Source: Acidobacteriota bacterium
Lineage (GTDB): Bacteria; Acidobacteriota; Holophagae; Thermotomaculales; Thermotomaculaceae
DNA length: 20,546 bases
Direction of reading: 5' to 3'
NCBI GenBank assembly: GCA_027038695.1
Contig: JALWHA010000344.1
Coordinates: forward strand, 1 to 20,546
Under the pieces are notes generated by a model. It had not been told where the DNA came from and made no database searches. It saw only the letters and a list, made by a program, of their open reading frames with translations. A program made the translations under genes and the position numbers. This document shows positions 1 through 6,609 of the stretch, one piece after another. How positions within the stretch are numbered: position 1 is the stretch's first letter; the number at the start of each line of letters is the position of its first letter.

Positions 1-1
1 C

Positions 2-739
2 CGTTGTGAGGGGAAGCCTGTAATCCTTTTTGAATGCGGCACAATTGAAAGGTGCGGGATTGAACTTGAAAATTACGGTAAAACCGTTAACTTTGACCAC
101 CACCCGGATAACACTTTTTATGCGGATATTAACATAGTCAACCCTCAAGCCTCTTCGGTAGGGGAAATGGCTGCTTTATTTTTTAAAGAGTTTTTTCCCG
201 ATTTAATTGATTCTTACATAGCCAATGCACTGTACACCGCCATTCATACTGACACCGGAGGGTTTGCTTATTCAAACGTAGGGAAGACAACCTTTGATAT
301 CGCATCTTTTCTTATGGAAAAAGGGCTTGATAATCAACTTGTGTGCAATGAGGTTTACGGAAACAATAAAATAGAAAAGACAAAACTGTTAGGTTACTAT
401 CTTCAAAACCTTAACACCTTTAAAGTCAAGGATTTCACCCTCTGTTACGGTGTTTTGACTCTGGAGGACTTAAAAAAATTCAACTGCACTTCAAGGGATA
501 CTGAGAATTTTGCCAATTACCCGAGAGGAATAGAAAATGTGGATGTCGGGATTTTCTTTCTGGAGATTGAAAAAGGTATTTTTAAGGTTTCGTTGAGAAG
601 CAAAGGCAAGGTTATCGTAAATAAAGTGGCGTCAAAACTTTCTGGAGGCGGCCATAAATTTGCCGCAGGGTGCACGATAAAAGGGAGTTTTGACGAGGTT
701 TTTGAAAAGGTACAAAACGAGTTTTTAAAAGATGAATAA
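2..739 (+). CDS. nrnA: DHH/DHHA1 phosphoesterase, NrnA-like (5' end outside window)
   Basis: The frame is open from the first bases, so the N-terminus lies upstream; about 245 residues are visible. A DHH motif (Asp-His-His-Pro, bases 95-106) sits in a stretch ending at a conserved ASSVGE segment. Near the C-terminus there is a glycine-rich SGGGHKFAAG motif, the substrate-binding signature of the DHHA1 domain. Known members (NrnA type) are manganese-dependent cytoplasmic enzymes that degrade 2-5 nt RNAs and dephosphorylate pAp. An internal ATG at 167 would remove the DHH motif, so it is not the start. The gene overlaps truB by 8 bp, the common infB-rbfA-nrnA-truB arrangement; the upstream members cannot be seen. 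RecJ-like or c-di-AMP-specific activity cannot be fully excluded because the N-terminus is missing. Confidence 0.85.
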   Translation, partial: RCEGKPVILFECGTIERCGIELENYGKTVNFDHHPDNTFYADINIVNPQASSVGEMAALFFKEFFPDLIDSYIANALYTAIHTDTGGFAYSNVGKTTFDIASFLMEKGLDNQLVCNEVYGNNKIEKTKLLGYYLQNLNTFKVKDFTLCYGVLTLEDLKKFNCTSRDTENFANYPRGIENVDVGIFFLEIEKGIFKVSLRSKGKVIVNKVASKLSGGGHKFAAGCTIKGSFDEVFEKVQNEFLKDE

Positions 740-1601
740 TGTTTATCTCATAGACAAACCTGAAGGCTTAACCTCTTTTGATGTGGTCAGGGGTGTTAGA
801 AAAAAGTTAGGTATAAAAAGGGTGGGGCATACGGGAACTTTAGACCCCTTTGCTACCGGGCTTTTGATAGTTTGCACGGGGGCTTTTACAAGGCTTGCCG
901 ATTACTTTCACGAGTATTTGAAAACTTATAAGGCAACTTTTGTTTTAGGTGAATTCAGGGATACTGATGACATAACGGGAAAGGTAATAAAAGAGTTTCC
1001 CCTTTTGAAAATGCCGATAAAACAAATAATGGAAGTTTTAAAAACCTTTGAAGGGGAGATAGAGCAGTTGCCTCCTTTTATTTCTGCGAAAAAAATCAAC
1101 GGGGAGAGGCTGTATAAATTAAACAGGAAAGAGAGAGCAGTAAAGCCTGAAAAAGCCAAAGTGTTTATAAAAGAGATAAAGGTGCTATCCTATGACTTTC
1201 CTGAGATAAATGTTGAAATTATATGCGGAACGGGGACGTATATCCGCTCTATTGCAAGGGATTTAGGGGAAAAACTAAACTGCGGTTGTTATGTTAAGAG
1301 TTTAAGAAGGCTCAGTATTGGGGATTACAATGTGCAAGACGCCGTAACGACGGATAATTTAAAACCTATGCCTCAAAAAGATATTCTCTACCGTTTTGAC
1401 GCGGTGGTTCCCGAGGATAAAACACTTGAGAAGATATATTCTGGCAATGAGGTATATCTTGCAAACTTTGAAATCCAAACCGATAAAGCAAGAGTTTTTA
1501 CTCCGTTTTTTAAAGAACTTATCTCAATTTGTTCGGTAAAAAAGAAGGAAAACGGTGTTGTGCTCAAACCTGAAAAGGTATTTATTCAGAGGGGAAAATG
1601 A
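732..1601 (+). CDS. truB: tRNA pseudouridine(55) synthase TruB
   Basis: A 289-residue protein that converts U55 in the T-loop of tRNAs to pseudouridine. The catalytic motif GHTGTLDP lies at residues 32-39 with Asp38 as the expected nucleophile. A KINGERLYKL segment (KxxGxRxY type) and GTGTYIRSIARDLG, both typical of TruB, follow in order. The C-terminal region after about residue 215 is short and less conserved. The ATG overlaps the end of the NrnA gene by 8 bp and no strong Shine-Dalgarno sequence precedes it, so translation is probably coupled. The next gene starts inside its stop region (4 bp overlap). Identification is secure from the motifs and the context. Confidence 0.95.
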   Translation: MNNVYLIDKPEGLTSFDVVRGVRKKLGIKRVGHTGTLDPFATGLLIVCTGAFTRLADYFHEYLKTYKATFVLGEFRDTDDITGKVIKEFPLLKMPIKQIMEVLKTFEGEIEQLPPFISAKKINGERLYKLNRKERAVKPEKAKVFIKEIKVLSYDFPEINVEIICGTGTYIRSIARDLGEKLNCGCYVKSLRRLSIGDYNVQDAVTTDNLKPMPQKDILYRFDAVVPEDKTLEKIYSGNEVYLANFEIQTDKARVFTPFFKELISICSVKKKENGVVLKPEKVFIQRGK

Positions 1602-2299
1602 AGCATTTTGTCATCGGCAAGGGTAGGGTTGGACAAACGCTTTTAAACTCTTTAAAGGGTATCGGAGAGAATATCGCTGACAATGCGATTAATGCCGAAA
1701 TTGTCTGGATAGTTGTTCCTGATTCCGTAATACGGGAAAAAACCTTGGAGATAGAAAGGGAGTTAACTGGAAAGCACATACTTGTACATTTGAGCGGGTT
1801 TTTTCCTGCCTCTATTCTGAAAAACACTAAAACCGAAAACCTTGTGTCCCTTCACCCGGCTTTTTCTTTCTCCAAACCGCTTGATTTTTTCCCTGAAGGC
1901 ATCTTCTGGACATATCAAGGGGACGATTCTCTGTTTCGATATTTTTCGGTATTAATCGGCAAGTGGAAAGGGCATATTAAAAAAATCTCTGAAAGACAGA
2001 AAGCGTTGTACCACATAGCCTGTGTTTTTGCTTCCAATTTTCCCGTCGTCTCTTTGCTTATTGCCGAAAAATTGTTTAAAGAATGCGGAATAGATTTTAA
2101 TGATGTTAGTAAAGGCCTCGTAATGCCTGTATGCAAAAAGGTGATAATGGGTAGTGAATTAGAGGGGATTTTGACAGGTCCCGCAAAGAGAAAGGATTAT
2201 GAGACAATTAAAAAAGAAATTGAAGTTTTGACGGAGAAAGATTCTGAATTTGCCGAAATTTACAGATTGTTAAGTGATTTTATCTTGAAAAATCTATAA
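1598..2299 (+). CDS. Rossmann-like and DUF2520 domain protein, predicted oxidoreductase
   Basis: A 233-residue protein. The N-terminus has a dinucleotide-binding fingerprint (IGKGRVGQTL, Gly7/Gly9/Gly12) followed by a short Rossmann half. A SLHPAFSF segment then leads into a helical C-terminal region containing a HIACVFASNF stretch. This order matches the Rossmann-like + DUF2520 family (COG5495 type), related to F420-dependent NADP oxidoreductase and ketopantoate reductase-like folds. The substrate is unknown. The start ATG overlaps the truB stop (ATGA), with GGGG a few bases upstream as a weak ribosome site. The family call is good; the reaction is not known. Confidence 0.75.
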   Translation: MKHFVIGKGRVGQTLLNSLKGIGENIADNAINAEIVWIVVPDSVIREKTLEIERELTGKHILVHLSGFFPASILKNTKTENLVSLHPAFSFSKPLDFFPEGIFWTYQGDDSLFRYFSVLIGKWKGHIKKISERQKALYHIACVFASNFPVVSLLIAEKLFKECGIDFNDVSKGLVMPVCKKVIMGSELEGILTGPAKRKDYETIKKEIEVLTEKDSEFAEIYRLLSDFILKNL

Positions 2300-2312
2300 T
2301 TTTTTATAGATT
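2291..2312. repeat. AT-rich perfect inverted repeat over a stop codon
   Basis: A 9-bp arm (AATCTATAA) and its exact reverse complement (TTATAGATT) are separated by TTTT. The left arm contains the TAA stop of the DUF2520 gene. The stem holds only one G-C pair and no T-run follows it, so it would be a poor intrinsic terminator. It might shape mRNA 3' ends or be chance in AT-rich DNA. Confidence 0.4.
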
Positions 2313-2369
2313 ATTGATAGGTTGAATTGTGTATTCTTTCCGAAAGAAATAACCGTTAAGGAGGAAATA

Positions 2370-2846
2370 ATGGTTGATAAAGAAAAAGCGAAAGAAAAAA
2401 CTAAAGAGTTGATGGAAAAATCCCTGGAATTTATTAAAGAAACCTCGGTAAAGATCAGAAAAGAGGCTCAGAGAAAGTGGAAGATTTCCAATCTTAAACT
2501 TGAAATTGCGAGTTTGAAACATCAAATGGGAACAGTTTTTAAAGAATTGGGCCGTTATTTGTATTTTGCAACCAAAGAAGACAACCTTGATCAGGAAAAG
2601 TATAAAGAGTTTTTTGAAAGGTTAGGGAGAATAGAGGAGAAGATAGCGGAAAAAGAAGAGTTGATTGAAAAGATCAATCAGGAAGAATTGCAGGAAGAAG
2701 CGGAATTTATAGACGTTGAGGAAGAAGAGATCTCTCAATACAAAGAAGAGCAAACGGAAGATTCGGAAGAAGATGCGGCAGAAGAAGAATCTGAAGAAAA
2801 AGAAAAAATTGACGCTGAAACAGAGATTGAAAATCCTGAAAATTAA
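2370..2846 (+). CDS. Coiled-coil protein with acidic C-terminal tail, function unknown
   Basis: A 158-residue protein that I do not recognise. The start is the ATG at 2370, preceded by a near-perfect Shine-Dalgarno site (TAAGGAGG, 2357-2364) at 5-nt spacing; a TTG 48 bases upstream has no such site. Residues 1-45 are rich in Lys/Glu and helical. About residues 45-75 form a conserved-looking helix with a KELGRYLY segment, and 80-110 are strongly heptad-like. The last 45 residues are dominated by Glu/Asp and probably disordered. There is no signal peptide or membrane segment. The 3' end carries the promoter of the following tRNA gene. A structural or scaffold role is possible, but nothing in the sequence shows one. 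Confidence 0.8.
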   Translation: MVDKEKAKEKTKELMEKSLEFIKETSVKIRKEAQRKWKISNLKLEIASLKHQMGTVFKELGRYLYFATKEDNLDQEKYKEFFERLGRIEEKIAEKEELIEKINQEELQEEAEFIDVEEEEISQYKEEQTEDSEEDAAEEESEEKEKIDAETEIENPEN

Positions 2847-2854
2847 GGTATAAT
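2827..2854 (+). promoter_or_regulatory. Sigma70-type promoter for tRNA-Ala
   Basis: TTGAAA (2827-2832) and a consensus TATAAT (2849-2854) are separated by 16 bp. The predicted transcription start at about 2861 lies 9 bp before the mature tRNA. The -35 box lies within the last codons of the coiled-coil gene, while the -10 box begins 3 bp after its stop. Confidence 0.6.
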
Positions 2855-2869
2855 TTGTTTTTAACAGGT

Positions 2870-2945
2870 GGGGCTATGGTGCAGCTGGGAGCACGCCACA
2901 CTGGCAGTGTGGAGGTCACGGGTTCGAGTCCCGTTAGCTCCACCA
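2870..2945 (+). tRNA. tRNA-Ala (anticodon GGC)
   Basis: A 76-nt tRNA with encoded CCA. The acceptor stem pairs 2870-2876 with 2935-2941 and includes a G3:U70 wobble pair, the main identity element for alanyl-tRNA synthetase. The anticodon stem-loop reads CCACA-CTGGCAG-TGTGG, with anticodon GGC at 2903-2905 reading GCC/GCU codons. The T-loop GGTTCGAGTC is canonical. The discriminator base is A2942. An A followed by a seven-T run comes directly after the CCA. Confidence 0.97.
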
Positions 2946-2970
2946 TTTTTTTATAGTTTCCCTCAATACT

Positions 2971-2997
2971 TTGAAAATCCGTAAATTCGTGTAAAAT
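2971..2997 (+). promoter_or_regulatory. Candidate promoter of the pncB operon
   Basis: TTGAAA (2971-2976) and TAAAAT (2992-2997) are separated by 15 bp, slightly short for a sigma70 promoter. They lie between the tRNA gene and the pncB ribosome site (AAGGGG, 3002-3007). If used, the leader would be very short (about 10 nt). Read-through from the tRNA promoter is the alternative. Confidence 0.35.
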
Positions 2998-3012
2998 AGT
3001 GAAGGGGATTTT

Positions 3013-4437
3013 ATGTTTAAAGAAAAGTATTTCTCCGGTTTATATACAGATTTCTATGAATTAACCATGTCTCAGGCCTATTTTCTCAGCGGGAAAAAGG
3101 ACGACAGGGTTGTTTTTGACCTTTTTTTCAGAAGAAACCCCTTCGGCGGAGGCTACACGGTTTTTGCGGGGCTTGAGGATGCTATAAACGCTGTTTTAAA
3201 CTTCAGGTTTTCAGAAGACGATTTGAATTACCTTGAATCTTTAGGCTTTGATAAAGATTTTTTAGATTATCTTAAAGATTTTCGTTTTAAGGGGAATATT
3301 TATTCATTTAAGGAAGGGGATATTGTATTTAATAACGAGCCTTTAATAAAAGTTGTAGGAAGTATTATTGAGGCGCAGTTGCTTGAGACAATGCTTTTAA
3401 ATTTTATAAATTATCAAACCTTGATAGCCACAAAGACACGGAGAATGTACTTTGCTTCCAAAGGGAGGGTTGTGGCAGATTTCGGAATGAGAAGAGCACA
3501 GGGCTTTGCTGCGATTGCAGGCTCCAAAGCGAGTTTTATAGGAGGTGCGGCGGGCACTTCAAACACTTATGCGGCAAAGGTTTTTGATATTCCTCCTATA
3601 GGCACTCACGCTCATAGCTGGATTCAGAGTTTTGATTCCGAGTACCTTGCTTTTAAAAGGTATGCGGATATCTATCCCGATAACACCACTTTGCTTGTAG
3701 ATACTTACGATACTTTAAAATCGGGAATCCCGAACGCTATAAAAATTGCCAAATACCTTGAGGAAAAGGGATATCGCCTAAAGGGGATAAGGCTTGATTC
3801 CGGAGACCTTGCTTATTTCAGCAAAAAGGCGAGGAAAATGCTTGACGAAAACAGATTGCATTATGTCAAAATAGTGGTTTCCAATCAACTTGACGAGCAT
3901 ATTATAGATTCACTTTTAGATCAAAACGCTCCCATTGACATATTCGGAGTAGGAACCAAACTTATTACGTCTTACTCTCAGCCTGCATTGGACGGGGTGT
4001 ATAAGCTGTCTGAGATAGGAGATAGGCCTACCTTAAAATTTAGTGAGAATACCGAGAAGATAAACCTTCCGGGAAATAAACAGGTAATAAGGTTTTTGAA
4101 TCAAGACGATGAGTTTTTTATAGACGGAGTCATTCTGTCAAACGAAGGGGTTGAGAGCGTTTCTTTGTTAAGGCATCCCTCGATTCCATTTAAAAAAACC
4201 GAGATAAGTAAAGATTTAAAGCCTGAAAGGGTTTTTTATAACATTGTTGATAACGGTAAACTTTGTTATAATTTCCCGCCTTTAAAAGAGGTAAGGGATT
4301 TTTCCCTCCGAAGGTTTGAACAGTTGCCTTCCGAGTTTAAAAGGTTTGTAAACCCTCACCTTTACAGAGTGGGCATTTCGGATAAACTTTACACTTTGCG
4401 CCATAACCTTATAGAGAGGAGGCTTGAGCATTTATGA
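3013..4437 (+). CDS. pncB: Nicotinate phosphoribosyltransferase
   Basis: A 474-residue cytoplasmic enzyme that joins nicotinate and PRPP to give nicotinate mononucleotide, the committing step of Preiss-Handler NAD salvage, driven by ATP. The N-terminus (YTDFYELTMSQAYF) is typical of the family. GTHAHS (197-202) contains the histidine region phosphorylated in the catalytic cycle. LLVDTYDT and GIRLDSGDL form the phosphate- and ribose-binding strands, and a GVGTKL segment follows. The length fits the bacterial/eukaryotic long form. The ATG has AAGGGG at 5-nt spacing. It overlaps pncA by 4 bp (ATGA), so the two salvage steps are translationally linked. Confidence 0.95.
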   Translation: MFKEKYFSGLYTDFYELTMSQAYFLSGKKDDRVVFDLFFRRNPFGGGYTVFAGLEDAINAVLNFRFSEDDLNYLESLGFDKDFLDYLKDFRFKGNIYSFKEGDIVFNNEPLIKVVGSIIEAQLLETMLLNFINYQTLIATKTRRMYFASKGRVVADFGMRRAQGFAAIAGSKASFIGGAAGTSNTYAAKVFDIPPIGTHAHSWIQSFDSEYLAFKRYADIYPDNTTLLVDTYDTLKSGIPNAIKIAKYLEEKGYRLKGIRLDSGDLAYFSKKARKMLDENRLHYVKIVVSNQLDEHIIDSLLDQNAPIDIFGVGTKLITSYSQPALDGVYKLSEIGDRPTLKFSENTEKINLPGNKQVIRFLNQDDEFFIDGVILSNEGVESVSLLRHPSIPFKKTEISKDLKPERVFYNIVDNGKLCYNFPPLKEVRDFSLRRFEQLPSEFKRFVNPHLYRVGISDKLYTLRHNLIERRLEHL

Positions 4438-4979
4438 CAAAGAAATGTCTTTTAATAGTTGATTTGCAGAATGATTTTTGCCCCGGCGGAGCTTTGCCGG
4501 TTAAAGACGGAGATAAGATTGTCGGGCCGATAAATAGAATAATGAATAAATGTGATTTGGTTATTGCTTCAAAAGATATGCACCCCGCAAAAACCGTCCA
4601 CTTTGACAGGTGGCCTGTTCATTGTGTCAGGGGAACGAATGGAAGCGAATTTCACCCCGAATTAAGCAGCGAAAAGATAGGTTTTGTTTTTGAGAAGGGA
4701 ACGGGAAATAAAGACGACGGGTACAGCGCCTTTGAAGCAACCAATAAAAACCTTGAAGAATTTTTGAAAGAAAGCAAGGTTGACGTATTGTATGTTTGCG
4801 GCCTTGCTACCGATTACTGTGTGAAAGCCACTGTTATAGACGCTTTGCAAAGAGGATTTAAGACTTTTGTCGTTACGGATTGCATAAAAGCGGTTAATGT
4901 CAACCCTGACGACGGGGAGAAGGCTCTGCGGGAGATGAAAGACAGGGGGGCGATTTTAATTGAAAGTAAAGAAATTTAA
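4434..4979 (+). CDS. pncA: Nicotinamidase (pyrazinamidase), isochorismatase-like hydrolase
   Basis: A 181-residue enzyme that hydrolyses nicotinamide to nicotinate and ammonia, supplying the PncB reaction encoded just upstream. The triad expected for the family is present: Asp10 (IVDLQNDFCPGG), Lys88 (FEKGT) and the nucleophile Cys129 (VCGLATDYCV). Metal-ligand positions Asp48, His50 (KDMHP) and His63 (WPVHC) are also conserved. These separate it from isochorismatases that lack the metal site. The start overlaps the pncB stop. The exported nucleotidase gene begins 18 bp downstream, so the three form one transcription unit. Confidence 0.94.
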   Translation: MTKKCLLIVDLQNDFCPGGALPVKDGDKIVGPINRIMNKCDLVIASKDMHPAKTVHFDRWPVHCVRGTNGSEFHPELSSEKIGFVFEKGTGNKDDGYSAFEATNKNLEEFLKESKVDVLYVCGLATDYCVKATVIDALQRGFKTFVVTDCIKAVNVNPDDGEKALREMKDRGAILIESKEI

Positions 4980-4997
4980 AATACACGGAGGGTTTTG

Positions 4998-6560
4998 ATG
5001 AAAAAGGTGTTGGGGGCTTTTTTGATAGGGGTTTTTAGTTTGATAACTTTCGGGCAGACAACTTCAATTACTATAGTTGCGTCAACCGATACTCACGGTC
5101 ATATAACTTCTCACGATTATATAAATGATGAGGATATTAATTACGGTCTACCGTATATTGCTTATTTATTAGAAAATATCAGAAAAGAAAATAAAAATGT
5201 TATTTTAGTGGATTGCGGCGATACTATTTCAGGAAGTCCTATAAATTATTATCACGCACATTACAAAAAAGACAAACCAAACCCGGTTATTAAAGATATG
5301 AATAAAATAAAATATGACCTGGCTGTAATCGGCAATCATGATTTTGACTTCGGCCTTCAATACCTTATTGATTCTATAAACCAATCCGAATTTCCTTGGC
5401 TTTCCGCTAATGTGTACAAAAAAGGGGAGCCTTTTACTTTTGCTTATAAAATTATAAAAAAAGACGGGGTAAAAATCGGGTTTTTCGGATTGACTACCCC
5501 TGCTACTCAGTATTTTGAACCTCCGAAAAACGTGAAAGGTATTGTTTTTAAACAGATGGCAGAATCTGCCGAGAACACCGTGAAGGAATTGAAGAAACAG
5601 GGTGCGGACGTAATTGTTGCACTTGTCCATAGCGGTAAGGGGCCTATGTTTATGGCAAAAGAACCTTTTGAAAACGCATTGTACTATGTTTTAGAGCATG
5701 TAAAAGGAATAGATGTGGCGATTTACGGACATACTCACAGGGAAAACCCTATTGAGATTTACAAAAAGGTGTTGATTTGTCAGCCGAAAAACTATTATCA
5801 ATCGTTGGGTATTGTAATGATTGACCTTCAGAAAAGGGATGGACACTGGGAAATTCTGAATAAAACATCTACCGTTCTCAATGTTAACGGCAAGAAGATT
5901 AAGTCTATAGACAAAAATGTTAAGTATATAACTTCAGGATTAGAAGATTTTATGAATCAAAAAATAGGCAAATACAAAGATGCTATTGAGTTTGCACAGG
6001 ATTACAACAACCCCGGGTCAGGTTTTGATCTCCTTATAGACATGGAAAAGGCCGTGTTCCCCGGGGCCGATATTTACCTGTCAACTTTACCGTACGACGG
6101 TGTGGTAAAAGAAAAGGGTGATACCTTAAGGATCAGACATGTATTTAAACTATTGCCTTATGACAATTATCTGGTAAGGTGCAGGATTAAAGGGAGCAAC
6201 CTGTATACACTCCTTGAAAAGGGAGTTGATTTATTTGATTCTGAAGGAAAATTAAAACCTGAAGCAAAACCCTTTTACTGTGATATCGCAAGAAATATAG
6301 ATTATTCGGTAGATTTTTCAAAACCCGAAGGGAAACGGCTTGAGATTAAAAAGGTTAACGGGAAGGATTTCAATGAAAATGAGGTTTATTCAGTGGTGTT
6401 AACTACTTACAGGTATGCGGAAAACCATGATTTGTTTGAGCAGGGTGAAAAAGAGTATTCTCCTGAAAGTTTCAGAACGATGGCTATTAAATATTTGAAG
6501 TCCCATTTTGGGAAAAAGAAGAAAAAATCAAAGGATAAATCAGGTTTTTTTAACTGGTAA
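4998..6560 (+). CDS. Exported 5'-nucleotidase / 2',3'-cyclic phosphodiesterase family metallophosphatase
   Basis: A 520-residue protein with a Sec-type signal peptide (MKK, hydrophobic 4-18, likely cleavage near residues 19-21, no lipobox). The dinuclear metallophosphatase motifs run in order: DTHGH (31-35), DCGD (72-75), GNHDFDFG (112-119; Asp instead of the usual Glu after GNH), HSG (211) and GHTH (244-247). The C-terminal half, about 310-490, is a 5'-nucleotidase C-domain with PYDNYLVRCRI. The last residues form a lysine-rich tail. GGAGGG (4987-4992) is 5 nt from the ATG at 4998; a TTG at 4995 would be too close. UshA/CpdB-type proteins act on nucleotides outside the cytoplasm. Placement after pncBA suggests release of nucleosides, perhaps from NMN or NAD, but the substrate is inferred. 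Confidence 0.88.
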   Translation: MKKVLGAFLIGVFSLITFGQTTSITIVASTDTHGHITSHDYINDEDINYGLPYIAYLLENIRKENKNVILVDCGDTISGSPINYYHAHYKKDKPNPVIKDMNKIKYDLAVIGNHDFDFGLQYLIDSINQSEFPWLSANVYKKGEPFTFAYKIIKKDGVKIGFFGLTTPATQYFEPPKNVKGIVFKQMAESAENTVKELKKQGADVIVALVHSGKGPMFMAKEPFENALYYVLEHVKGIDVAIYGHTHRENPIEIYKKVLICQPKNYYQSLGIVMIDLQKRDGHWEILNKTSTVLNVNGKKIKSIDKNVKYITSGLEDFMNQKIGKYKDAIEFAQDYNNPGSGFDLLIDMEKAVFPGADIYLSTLPYDGVVKEKGDTLRIRHVFKLLPYDNYLVRCRIKGSNLYTLLEKGVDLFDSEGKLKPEAKPFYCDIARNIDYSVDFSKPEGKRLEIKKVNGKDFNENEVYSVVLTTYRYAENHDLFEQGEKEYSPESFRTMAIKYLKSHFGKKKKKSKDKSGFFNW

Positions 6561-6609
6561 TTCGAAAGAATTTTCAATTAATTTATTTGTTTTATAGAAG
6601 GGAGAAGAG

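Noticed and set aside
2291..2312. Inverted repeat as an intrinsic terminator of the truB operon
   Set aside because: The stem has one G-C pair and no following T-run, so efficient termination is unlikely.
2707..2946. Minus-strand reading frame with LTGLEPVTSTLPVWRAP-like sequence
   Set aside because: It is the antisense translation of the tRNA-Ala gene, a common false hypothetical protein.
5229..5630. 133-residue - strand open frame
   Set aside because: It lies wholly inside the 5'-nucleotidase gene and reads as an antisense shadow without recognisable motifs.
6559..6574. AATTC-GAAA-GAATT hairpin after the nucleotidase gene as a terminator
   Set aside because: The 5-bp AT-rich stem is too weak, and resB follows closely in the same direction with no clear promoter.
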